Of a DNA stretch of 64,000 nt, positions 17,362 through 25,690 are shown one piece after another; position 1 is the stretch's first letter; each line of letters starts with the position of its first letter. The notes beneath the pieces are model-generated. The model did no database searches, was not told the origin of the DNA, and saw nothing but the letters and a program-made list of their open reading frames with translations. Source of the stretch: Paracoccus onchidii (GTDB taxonomy: Bacteria > Pseudomonadota > Alphaproteobacteria > Rhodobacterales > Rhodobacteraceae); contig NZ_JAQBIE010000019.1 of assembly GCF_028294535.1 (NCBI RefSeq), positions 1 through 64,000 on the forward strand, given 5' to 3'. The position numbers and the translations under genes are program-made.

Positions 17362-18659
17362 ACTGGGCCGCTGTCGTTCTGTTTTCATCCTTTGGCGCAT
17401 TGATGGTCATCGGAGTGCCCATCGCCTTTTCCATCGGGATCGCAGCCGCGCTGACATTCCTGTTGTTCATGTCTTTCGACCAGACGATCTTTATCGTCGC
17501 GCAGCAAATGGCATCGGGGCTGGACAGTTTTACCCTGTTGGCGATTCCGTTTTTTATCCTTGCCGGCAATATCATGAACCGTGGCGGCATCGCGTTGCGG
17601 CTGATCGAGTTCGCAAAGGTGCTGGGCGGACGCCTGCCGGGTGCGCTGGCGCATTGCAACGTGATCGCAAACATGATGTTCGGCTCGATCTCGGGGTCGG
17701 CAGTTGCATCTGCGGCCGCGGTTGGTGGCGTCATGGCACCGCTGCAGCGCAAAGAGGGATATGACCCTGCCTATTCCGCCGCCGTCAATATCGCCTCCAG
17801 CCCGACGGGATTGTTGATTCCGCCTTCCACGACGCTGATCGTCTATTCGCTGATCACCGGGGGCACCTCTATTTCGGCGCTGTTCGTGGCGGGCTACCTT
17901 CCCGGCGCCTTGCTGGGGCTGTCGCTGATGCTGGTGGCAGGCATCATCGCCAAGCGGCGCGGCTATCCGCTGGCCGAACGCCCGAGCTGGGCCGAGGTGC
18001 GCCATCGGACACTGGACGCGATTCTGCCTCTGGGCCTGATCCTGGTCATCATGGGCGGCATTATCGGCGGCGTGTTCACCGCAACCGAGGCGTCGGCAGC
18101 CGCGGTCGTCTATTCGCTTGTTCTGGCGTTGTTCTGGTACCGGGAAATCGGATTGAAGGATCTGCCCTCGATTGTGCTGGAAAGCGCCGTGACGACAACC
18201 ATCGTGCTGTTCATGATCGGAACCTCCATCGCGATGTCACGCGCCATGGCCTATGGCGACATACCATTCGCGTTGTCCGATTACCTGTTGCTGCTGTCTG
18301 ACAACCCGCTGGTGATCCTGCTGGTCATCAACCTGGCTTTGCTGGTGGTCGGCACCTTCATGGACATGACCCCTGCCCTGTTGATCTTTACCCCGATTTT
18401 CCTGCCGGTGGTCAGCGATCTGGGCATGGATCCTGTGCATTTCGGGATCATGATGACCTTCAACCTGTCAATCGGCATTTGCACACCGCCGGTGGGTTCA
18501 GCGTTGTTTATCGGCTGTTCGGTCGGACGGGTTCCGATCGCCAAGGTAATCCGCCCCTTGCTGCCCTTCTATGCGGTCATGATCGGCCTGCTGCTTCTGG
18601 TGACCTTCGTGCCCCAGATCAGCCTGATCCTGCCCCAATGGCTTTTGAACTACGGTTAA
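17358..18659 (+). CDS. TRAP transporter large permease DctM
   Basis: A 433-aa transport subunit with about 12 membrane segments. Family motifs include ANMMFGSISGSAVASAAAVGG, the ASSPTGLLIPPSTTLIVY turn and the late segment SIGICTPPVGSALFIGC. It catalyses sodium-coupled substrate entry in TRAP systems. Its ATG overlaps the dctQ stop (ATGA), so translation is coupled. GH31 follows after only 4 bp, tying transport to hydrolysis. Confidence 0.95.
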   Translation: MNWAAVVLFSSFGALMVIGVPIAFSIGIAAALTFLLFMSFDQTIFIVAQQMASGLDSFTLLAIPFFILAGNIMNRGGIALRLIEFAKVLGGRLPGALAHCNVIANMMFGSISGSAVASAAAVGGVMAPLQRKEGYDPAYSAAVNIASSPTGLLIPPSTTLIVYSLITGGTSISALFVAGYLPGALLGLSLMLVAGIIAKRRGYPLAERPSWAEVRHRTLDAILPLGLILVIMGGIIGGVFTATEASAAAVVYSLVLALFWYREIGLKDLPSIVLESAVTTTIVLFMIGTSIAMSRAMAYGDIPFALSDYLLLLSDNPLVILLVINLALLVVGTFMDMTPALLIFTPIFLPVVSDLGMDPVHFGIMMTFNLSIGICTPPVGSALFIGCSVGRVPIAKVIRPLLPFYAVMIGLLLLVTFVPQISLILPQWLLNYG

Positions 18660-18663
18660 TATA

Positions 18664-21051
18664 ATGAAAACGCTGAAGAACTGGGGCTTTCAGGGTCGCG
18701 ACGATTCAACCGTCACCCTGAGCCTTGAGGCAGGTCGCAGCCTGCGTGTGACCGTTCTGGAACAGGATCTGTTCCGGGTGTCCCTGATCGGGGCAAATGG
18801 CTGGCGTCAAGGGCGGACATGGTCAATCGCCCCGCAGCAAGATGTCGCTTTCCAGGGTCGGAACCGCGATGACAACAGTGGCTTTACCTGCCCGGATTTC
18901 GCGTTGGATCAGCAAGAGGACGCGCTGGTCATCCAGACAGAGGTCATTCGGCTGACCATTCGCGCGCCCTTGCAATTGATCTGGCACGCCCGCGTGGACG
19001 GCGAATGGCGGGCCTTTGCCGCCGACCGGCCGACCGGCGCATATATGGCCGGAACCAAAGACCACGCGCACGCACATTTCCTGCTGCGTGACACGTCCGA
19101 ACAGGTCTATGGCCTGGGCGAAAAGTCGGGCGATCTTGAGCGATCAGGTCGCCGGTTTGAAATGCGAAACCTGGACGCGATGGGCTATGATGCGGAATCG
19201 ACCGATCCGCTGTACAAGCATATCCCCTTTACAATGACGCGCACCGCCGAGGCGGGATCGTGGTCGATTTTCTATGACAACCTCGCCAGCTGCTGGTTCG
19301 ATCTGGGCAATGAGCTGGACAATTACCACCGCCCCTACCGGGCTTATCGCGCGGTGGATGGCGATCTTGACTATTACATGTCGTGGTCTCGGGATCTGGC
19401 GGGCCTGACGCGCAGGCAAACCTGGCTGACAGGCGGAACGGCATTTCCGCCGCGCTGGTCGCTGGGTTATTCGGGTTCAACCATGAGCTATACCGACGCG
19501 CCTGACGCACAGGACCAGCTGACAGGATTCCTGGACAAGATCACCGAACACCAGCTGCCCTGTGACAGCTTTCAGATGTCATCGGGCTATACATCGATCG
19601 GTGACAAGCGCTATGTCTTCAACTGGAACACCGACAAGTTTCCCGATATCGATGCAATGGCGGCGCAATTCGCGCAGCGCGACGTTCATCTGATCGCGAA
19701 TATCAAACCCTGTCTCCTGCAGGACCACCCCCGCTATGACGAGGCCGCGGAGGCCGGCCTTTTCATCCGCGACAGCGAATCCGACGCGCCCGAACGTTCG
19801 GTATTCTGGGATGACGAAGGATCGCATCTGGATTTCACCAATCCGGCGACTGTGGATTGGTGGAAATCCAATATCGCCTCGCAGTTGCTGGCGCATGGAA
19901 TCGGGTCGACCTGGAACGACAATAACGAATACGAGATCTGGGATCATGGCGCGATCTGTCAGGGCTTTGGCCAGCCAATCGACATCGGCCTGATCCGTCC
20001 CTTGATGCCGGTGCTGATGACCCGTGCCTCGCGCGATGCACAGGTCGAACACGCACCGGGTATCCGACCCTATCTGATCAGCCGCTCGGGCGCGCCGGGA
20101 ATCCAGCGTTACGCGCAGACCTGGACCGGGGACAACCGGACCGATTGGAAAACCATCCGCTACAACAACCGGATGGGTGTCGGGCTTTCCATGTCGGGCA
20201 TCTATAATATCGGGCATGATGTCGGCGGCTTCTCGGGGCCGCGGCCCGAACCCGAGCTGTTCCTGCGCTGGGTGCAGAACGGCATTTTCCATCCGCGCTT
20301 TACCATCCATTCCTGGAATGACGATGCCACGGTCAACGAACCCTGGATGTATCCCCAGATCCTGCCTCAGATCAGGGCGGCGCTGGACCTGAGATATCGA
20401 CTTGTGCCTTATCTTTATACGGCGCTTTACCAGGCAGTGACCGCATATCAACCGATCTTGCGCCCGACATTGATGGATCACGAAAACGACGCGCGTTGTT
20501 TTGAGGAAAGTGATGATTTCATGCTGGGACGTGACCTTCTGGTCGCAACGGTGCTGGAAAAGGGGGCGTGCGAGCGCACGGTCTGGCTGCCGCAGAACGA
20601 TACGGGCTGGTATGATTTCCACAGCGGAGAATGGCACGCTCCGGGGCAGGAAATCACCCTTCGGGTCGATCTTGATTCGATGCCGCTATTCGTGCGCGCC
20701 GGCGCAGTCTTCCCCTTGTCAGAGGGAACGATGCGTGCGTCCGGCAGCACGGATCAGGCCCGCAACCTTGCGGTCTTTCCTGCCGCCGGGGTCTTTGACG
20801 ACCGCGCCATGCTTTATGAAGATGACGGCATCAGCGCCCAGGCCCTGAACGGCGCAAACTGGGTGCTGGATATTCGCGTCAAAGGCAGCGAGGATACCAT
20901 CGACTTGACGCTGACCGCTTCGGGCAGCTGGCAACCCGCTTGGGATCATCTGACCTTTGCTCTGCCTGCCGCGGAAACCCGCATCCTGCGGATCAACGGT
21001 GTCGCAACCGACCATATCGCCACAAACGAGGTGCCGCATGCCGACCATTGA
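18664..21051 (+). CDS. Glycoside hydrolase family 31 (alpha-glycosidase)
   Basis: A 795-aa GH31 enzyme. The catalytic nucleophile is D419 in WNDNNEY and the acid/base D490 in WTGDNRTDW. The N-terminal beta-sandwich (to about 230), the barrel and the C-terminal beta domains give the usual length. There is no signal peptide. Position inside the uronate operon, 4 bp after dctM and overlapping uxuB by 14 bp, suggests it acts on an alpha-linked glucuronate-containing oligosaccharide or glycolipid headgroup after import. GH31 also includes alpha-glucosidases, alpha-xylosidases and sulfoquinovosidases, so specificity is open. Confidence 0.92.
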   Translation: MKTLKNWGFQGRDDSTVTLSLEAGRSLRVTVLEQDLFRVSLIGANGWRQGRTWSIAPQQDVAFQGRNRDDNSGFTCPDFALDQQEDALVIQTEVIRLTIRAPLQLIWHARVDGEWRAFAADRPTGAYMAGTKDHAHAHFLLRDTSEQVYGLGEKSGDLERSGRRFEMRNLDAMGYDAESTDPLYKHIPFTMTRTAEAGSWSIFYDNLASCWFDLGNELDNYHRPYRAYRAVDGDLDYYMSWSRDLAGLTRRQTWLTGGTAFPPRWSLGYSGSTMSYTDAPDAQDQLTGFLDKITEHQLPCDSFQMSSGYTSIGDKRYVFNWNTDKFPDIDAMAAQFAQRDVHLIANIKPCLLQDHPRYDEAAEAGLFIRDSESDAPERSVFWDDEGSHLDFTNPATVDWWKSNIASQLLAHGIGSTWNDNNEYEIWDHGAICQGFGQPIDIGLIRPLMPVLMTRASRDAQVEHAPGIRPYLISRSGAPGIQRYAQTWTGDNRTDWKTIRYNNRMGVGLSMSGIYNIGHDVGGFSGPRPEPELFLRWVQNGIFHPRFTIHSWNDDATVNEPWMYPQILPQIRAALDLRYRLVPYLYTALYQAVTAYQPILRPTLMDHENDARCFEESDDFMLGRDLLVATVLEKGACERTVWLPQNDTGWYDFHSGEWHAPGQEITLRVDLDSMPLFVRAGAVFPLSEGTMRASGSTDQARNLAVFPAAGVFDDRAMLYEDDGISAQALNGANWVLDIRVKGSEDTIDLTLTASGSWQPAWDHLTFALPAAETRILRINGVATDHIATNEVPHADH

Positions 21052-22471
21052 TCACGTCACGTTTTCATTTGATCGTGCCGCGCTGAAGCCCCGGATCCTG
21101 CATATTGGCTTTGGTGCGTTCGCGAGGGCGCATCAGTTGGTCTATCTGAACGAGGCGCTTGCGGATGGCAGCGACTGGGGCGTCATCGCCTGTCGCCTGA
21201 ATTCGGGGCAGGACGATCTGGATGCGCTGGATCGCGCCGATCACCTGTATCACGTGATCGAGGCCGATGATCACGGCGTCACCGCGCGCGAGATCGGCGC
21301 GGTCTGCGCAACCCTGCATCCGAAACGGGACGGGATCGAACGCCTTCTCGATCAGATCGCCCAGCCTGATCTGTCGATCATTTCGCTGACGATCACGGAA
21401 AAGGGCTATACGCTTCGCGACGGGCATCTGGATCTGGAACACCCCGGCATTGCGGCCGATCTGAACGACCCGACGGCACCAGCGACGGCAATCGGAGTGA
21501 TCGTCGCCGGGCTTGATTGGCGGCGCAAGGCCGGACATGGCGGCCTGACCGTGATGTCTTGTGACAATCTGCCCCATAACGGTGCGCTGGCACGCACCGC
21601 GATCATGGAATTCGCCCGGCTGCGCGATCTGGACCTTGCGGATTGGATTGCCCAGGAGGTCAGCTTTCCGTCAACCATGATCGACCGCATCGTTCCCGCG
21701 CTGGATTCCGACGCCCTGGACCTGATCGAAACGGCAACAGGTTCGCGCGACGAAAACAGCATCGTTGCCGAGCCGTTCCGGCAATGGGTGATCGAGGACA
21801 ATTTCGCCGCTGGCCGCCCTGCATGGGAAAAGGCCGGTGCGCAGATCGTGCCCGATGTCGGCCCCTATGAAGACATGAAGCTGCGCATGCTGAACGGCGC
21901 TCACAGCTTTCTGGCATGTCTGGGGGTTCTGGCCGGATATCGCACGATCGCGGATTGCATGAATGACGTCACGCTGAAACAGGCCGCGCGTCAATTGATG
22001 GTGGACGAACAGGCCCCAACCCTGCAGCCGGTCGAGGATATGGATCTGGCGCAATACGCTGATGACCTGATCGCTCGTTTCGGCAATTCACGCCTGAACC
22101 ATCAGACACGCCAGATCGCAACAGACACCAGCGCGAAACTGCCCCAACGCCTGATTGCCCCGGCAATTCAGCATCTTCACCAAGGTGAAGATTGTCCGCT
22201 GACCTATCTGGGGATTGCAGCGTGGTTGCGATATGTCAGGGTCACGGTCGAGGCCGGCCTGCCGTTGCCCGATCCCCTGGAAGCCGAGCTGCGCCAGATT
22301 GTTCAGGACGCCGACGATGGCGGCGACTATGTGATGGCGATGCTGGCGCTTGGTCAGGTCTTTTCGCCCGATCTGGCGGATTATCCGCGCTTTGTCCGCC
22401 CCCTGTTTGCCGCATACGAGGCGCTGTCGCAGGGCGATATCGGCCATGCAATCGCCCAAACCAAAGAGTGA
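21038..22471 (+). CDS. uxuB: Mannitol dehydrogenase family oxidoreductase, fructuronate reductase UxuB
   Basis: A 477-aa NAD-dependent long-chain polyol dehydrogenase that reduces D-fructuronate to D-mannonate. The N-terminal nucleotide-binding turn is HIGFGAFARAHQ, and the catalytic K-x4-N-x2-H is KLRMLNGAH starting near K281. The start at 21038 sits inside the end of the GH31 gene and has a nearby GAGGTG; the longer frame from 20957 overlaps GH31 too far. Context with uxaC and uxuA supports fructuronate over altronate or mannitol as substrate. Confidence 0.9.
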   Translation: MPTIDHVTFSFDRAALKPRILHIGFGAFARAHQLVYLNEALADGSDWGVIACRLNSGQDDLDALDRADHLYHVIEADDHGVTAREIGAVCATLHPKRDGIERLLDQIAQPDLSIISLTITEKGYTLRDGHLDLEHPGIAADLNDPTAPATAIGVIVAGLDWRRKAGHGGLTVMSCDNLPHNGALARTAIMEFARLRDLDLADWIAQEVSFPSTMIDRIVPALDSDALDLIETATGSRDENSIVAEPFRQWVIEDNFAAGRPAWEKAGAQIVPDVGPYEDMKLRMLNGAHSFLACLGVLAGYRTIADCMNDVTLKQAARQLMVDEQAPTLQPVEDMDLAQYADDLIARFGNSRLNHQTRQIATDTSAKLPQRLIAPAIQHLHQGEDCPLTYLGIAAWLRYVRVTVEAGLPLPDPLEAELRQIVQDADDGGDYVMAMLALGQVFSPDLADYPRFVRPLFAAYEALSQGDIGHAIAQTKE

Positions 22472-22474
22472 TCG

Positions 22475-23875
22475 ATGACAACCTTTCTTGGACCCGATTT
22501 CCTGCTGAACACATCCGAAGCACAGCGGCTGTATCATGACGTGGCCGCCGATCTGCCAATCATCGATTATCACAACCATCTGCCTCCGGCCGAAATCGCG
22601 CAGGACCAGCATTGGGACAATCTGGGGCAGCTTTGGCTGGGCCATGACCACTATAAATGGCGCGTCATGCGTTGGGCTGGCATTCCGGAAGATCGCATTA
22701 CGGCCCCTGCCAGTGATCGCCAGAAATTCGACGCCTTCGCAGAAGCCATGCCGCGCCTGGCCATGAACCCGGTTCATCACTGGTCACATCTGGAACTGTG
22801 GCGCTATTTCGGGTTGGAAGGCACCATTCTTTCACCGGAAACCGCGGATGAGGTATGGGATCACGTCAACGCCATGCTGCCGAACAAGGAATTCGGGGCA
22901 CGCGGGCTGTTGCGGCGCATGAATGTTCAGTTCATTGGCACGACCGATGATCCGCTGGACGATCTGGCCCATCACCGTCACTTGCAGGACGACCCTGATC
23001 TGACAGTCGCGCCCAGTTTCAGGCCTGATCGCGCCTTCCAGATCGAGTCCGAAGGTTTTGTCGCGTATATTCAATCCCTTGGCGAATCTACCGGAGCAGA
23101 AATTCACAGCTTTGACAGGCTGGCAGGGGCATTGCTGCAACGCCTGGACCACTTTGTCGCGCATGGATGCCGGGCCGCAGATCATGGCATTGAATTGCTC
23201 GATTGTGGCGCGGAATATCCCGCCAGCAAGCTGGATGAGGTTCTTCGCCGCCGCCTTTCGGGTGCGGCCGTCGATGCCGATGACGCTGCGGCCTTGCGCG
23301 CAGCTTTGTTCGTGACCCTGGGCCGGGCATATGCTGCGCGGGGCATTGTCATGCAGCTGCATATCGGCCCGCTGCGCAACAATCGCAGCGGGTTGCTGGG
23401 CCGGGTCGGCCGCGATGCGGGTGCGGATTCCATGAATGATTTTGCAATCGCGTCGCCATTGAATGCCTTGCTGGATCGCCTGGATCGCACGGATGAACTG
23501 CCGGCGATGGTGTTGTATTCGGTCAACCCCGCGCACAACGCCGTTCTGGCGACCACGGCCGGAAATTTTCAGGATGGCAGCCGCCCCGGCAAGATTCAGG
23601 CGGGGACGGCATGGTGGTTCAACGACCAGCTGGATGGCATGGAACGCCAGATGAACGACCTTGCGCAGATGGGCCTGATTTCGACCTTTCTGGGCATGCT
23701 GACCGACAGCCGGTCGTTCCTGTCGTTCACGCGGCATGAATATTTCCGGCGACTGCTGTGCCGGATGATCGGTCAATGGCATGCCGATGGTCTGTTGCCC
23801 GACGACAAGACGGCATTGGACGAAATGGTTCGGGACATCAGTTATCGCAACGCGGCAAGCTGGTTCCTGCGCTAA
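22475..23875 (+). CDS. uxaC: Glucuronate (uronate) isomerase UxaC
   Basis: A 466-aa amidohydrolase-fold enzyme that isomerises D-glucuronate to D-fructuronate. The metal-binding H33-x-H35 is in IIDYHNHLPPAEI. Later features include the QLHIGPLRNNR and GTAWWFNDQ.DGM stretches and a DSRSFLSFTRHEYFRR C-terminus, all characteristic of UxaC. It starts 3 bp after uxuB and ends the plus arm; a GC-rich hairpin follows. The normal family length is about 470 aa. Confidence 0.96.
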   Translation: MTTFLGPDFLLNTSEAQRLYHDVAADLPIIDYHNHLPPAEIAQDQHWDNLGQLWLGHDHYKWRVMRWAGIPEDRITAPASDRQKFDAFAEAMPRLAMNPVHHWSHLELWRYFGLEGTILSPETADEVWDHVNAMLPNKEFGARGLLRRMNVQFIGTTDDPLDDLAHHRHLQDDPDLTVAPSFRPDRAFQIESEGFVAYIQSLGESTGAEIHSFDRLAGALLQRLDHFVAHGCRAADHGIELLDCGAEYPASKLDEVLRRRLSGAAVDADDAAALRAALFVTLGRAYAARGIVMQLHIGPLRNNRSGLLGRVGRDAGADSMNDFAIASPLNALLDRLDRTDELPAMVLYSVNPAHNAVLATTAGNFQDGSRPGKIQAGTAWWFNDQLDGMERQMNDLAQMGLISTFLGMLTDSRSFLSFTRHEYFRRLLCRMIGQWHADGLLPDDKTALDEMVRDISYRNAASWFLR

Positions 23876-23883
23876 AGCAGCCT

Positions 23884-23911
23884 GCGCCGGGGCGTGACAT
23901 CGCCCCGGCGC
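23884..23911. terminator. Bidirectional hairpin between uxaC and the convergent oxidoreductase
   Basis: GCGCCGGGGCG (23884-23894), loop TGACAT and CGCCCCGGCGC (23901-23911) form an 11-bp perfect stem between two convergent genes. No long U run follows on the plus strand, so it may act as a bidirectional or Rho-assisted end. Confidence 0.55.
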
Positions 23912-23921
23912 TACATTGCGA

Positions 23922-24995
23922 TCAATCCCGCACCTGAATGCCAATCTTGCCGATATGGGTCTTGGACAGGAACACCTCCTGCGCCTGACGTAGTTCATGC
24001 AAAGGATAGGTTGCGGCCAGTAGCGGGCGGATTTCCTGCGCCTCGATATACCCCACCAGATCGGTAAAGACGTTGTCGGGCTGATAGGTGCTACCAAACA
24101 GTGACAGGTCGCGCAGATACAACGTGCGCAGATCCAGCTCGACAATCGGCCCCGCTATCGCCCCCGCCGTGACATAGCGCCCACCGTTCTTCAGGGAATC
24201 GATCACCAGAGCCCACCCTGATCCGCCGACAAGATCGATCGCCAGATCAAAGGCCTTATCGGGCAACCGGCCATCCCGATCCAGCGTTTCATCCGCCCCC
24301 AGATCCTTCAGGGCGGCGGCCTTGCCCGCAGTTGTCAACGCGGTGACATGCGCGCCGCGCCGTTTTGCCAATTGTATCGCAGCAGAGCCGACCCCGCCTG
24401 ACGCACCGGTAATCAAGACATTTTCGGCCCCCAAACCGGCACGCTGGATCATGCCCTCGGCGGTCGAAAACGCGCAGGGAAACGTTGCCAGTTCAACATC
24501 AGACAGGTCCGAACGCACGGGGATGGCATGGCGCGCGGGCATGGTCGTGTATTGCGCGAAACCACCATCCCGTTCGGACCCCAATGTATGGAAATCCATG
24601 TGCCTGCCCGATTCCGTCGAATGCATCGAACGCAGCAGCACCCGTTCGCCGATGCGATCCTGGGGCACCTGCGCACCTACGGCCACGACCTCGCCACAAA
24701 CATCCGCGCCCTGCACACGCGGAAAGATCAAGGCGGCACCGGACCAGGCGCCATCAGCATCGGCACCACCACCATAGCCTTCGGCGGCGCCGGACGCGGT
24801 ATCACCCCGTACAGTTTTGGAATACCAACCCGTCCGCGTATTCACATCGGTATTGTTCAAAGCCGCCGCGCCGACGCGCACCAGAACCTCGCCCGCCGCA
24901 GGGGCCGGCACGGGCAGGTCTTCGCGCCATTGCAGTTTGTCCAATCCGCCATGGCCTGTCAGGACAACACCTTTCATGGTTTTGGGCAACGTCAT
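23922..24995 (-). CDS. Zinc-independent quinone oxidoreductase-like MDR protein
   Basis: A 357-aa medium-chain dehydrogenase/reductase of the NADPH:quinone oxidoreductase/enoyl reductase type. It has the N-terminal GroES-like fold (VVLTGHGGLDKLQWREDLPVP), the FPRVQGADVCGEVVAVG segment, and the NADPH-binding VLITGASGGVGSAAIQLAKRRG at about residues 195-216. The structural and catalytic zinc cysteines of alcohol dehydrogenases are missing. The start at 24995 has AAGGTGA upstream. It is divergent from a TetR gene and shares a long dyad with it, suggesting induction by an electrophile or quinone. The physiological substrate is unknown. Confidence 0.85.
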   Translation of the reverse strand: MTLPKTMKGVVLTGHGGLDKLQWREDLPVPAPAAGEVLVRVGAAALNNTDVNTRTGWYSKTVRGDTASGAAEGYGGGADADGAWSGAALIFPRVQGADVCGEVVAVGAQVPQDRIGERVLLRSMHSTESGRHMDFHTLGSERDGGFAQYTTMPARHAIPVRSDLSDVELATFPCAFSTAEGMIQRAGLGAENVLITGASGGVGSAAIQLAKRRGAHVTALTTAGKAAALKDLGADETLDRDGRLPDKAFDLAIDLVGGSGWALVIDSLKNGGRYVTAGAIAGPIVELDLRTLYLRDLSLFGSTYQPDNVFTDLVGYIEAQEIRPLLAATYPLHELRQAQEVFLSKTHIGKIGIQVRD

Positions 24996-25014
24996 GAGGA
25001 TCACCTTTTCCTTG

Positions 25015-25058
25015 GTAGAATGTTTACTCTACTTGCGTAGGTAGAGAGAACATTCTAC
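25015..25058. promoter_or_regulatory. TetR-type dyad operator between the MDR oxidoreductase and tetR
   Basis: GTAGAATGTT (25015-25024) pairs with AACATTCTAC (25049-25058), and CTCTAC (25027-25032) pairs with GTAGAG (25041-25046) around an 8-bp centre. Together this is a near-perfect dyad of two 18-bp arms lying between divergent genes. It is 10-20 bp from each start codon, as expected for a TetR operator controlling both. Confidence 0.7.
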
Positions 25059-25068
25059 ATCGTCAAGC

Positions 25069-25587
25069 ATGAAGGATATCGTGACGAAAATTTCTGCCGG
25101 GCTGGAACATGCCTTCGCCACGCAAGGCTTTGCGCAACCCAGCGTCGAGGATCTGCGCGATGCGGCCGGTGTCAGCCTGCGAACATTGTACAAATACACC
25201 CCTTCGCGAAGCGATATGGTGTATGCGGCACTGGAATATCGCCATCAGCGATATGTGACGCTGATATGTGACGACCTGCCAGCTGACCGGCAACAAGCCC
25301 TGTTCCAGATGCTGGACAGAATTGGCCATTGGATGGCCGACGAAGCCACGCATGGCTGCTTGTTTCATGCTGCCGTCGCTTCGGCACCAACGGATTCGCG
25401 CTTGCATGAATTGCTGGAGCGCCACAAATCCGAGGTTGCGGCCCGGGCCGCAAAGGCGACACAGCTTGAAGGTCAAGAAGTATCTCTGTTGCTGATCTTC
25501 GAAGGGCTGACCCAGACTTGGCCGCTGTACCGCGAACGGGCTGTCGCCAGCGCCCAGAAACTGGCCCGCCATTTGCTGGACGACTGA
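25069..25587 (+). CDS. TetR/AcrR-family regulator
   Basis: A 172-aa regulator, slightly short for the family. The N-terminal helix-turn-helix spans AFATQGFAQPSVEDLRDAAGVSLRTLYKYTPSRSDMVYAAL. The C-terminal helical domain would bind the inducer. It is divergent from the oxidoreductase gene and very probably represses it and itself through the dyad at 25015-25058. The effector is unknown. Confidence 0.9.
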   Translation: MKDIVTKISAGLEHAFATQGFAQPSVEDLRDAAGVSLRTLYKYTPSRSDMVYAALEYRHQRYVTLICDDLPADRQQALFQMLDRIGHWMADEATHGCLFHAAVASAPTDSRLHELLERHKSEVAARAAKATQLEGQEVSLLLIFEGLTQTWPLYRERAVASAQKLARHLLDD

Positions 25588-25690
25588 TCGCGATGTTCAG
25601 CGGCTGCCGCCCCGACCTTGCCGCGCGCGCGCCAAACTTTTACGGTCCGGCGACGAAAAGGCCGCCATACCGCAAACTCTGGGCGCCAAC

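Noticed and set aside
18664..21051. GH31 gene as a sulfoquinovosidase, given the nearby sulfatase and sulfonate-type transporter
   Set aside because: The neighbours in its own operon are uronate genes, the protein is longer than YihQ-type enzymes, and I see no sulfoquinovose pathway genes.
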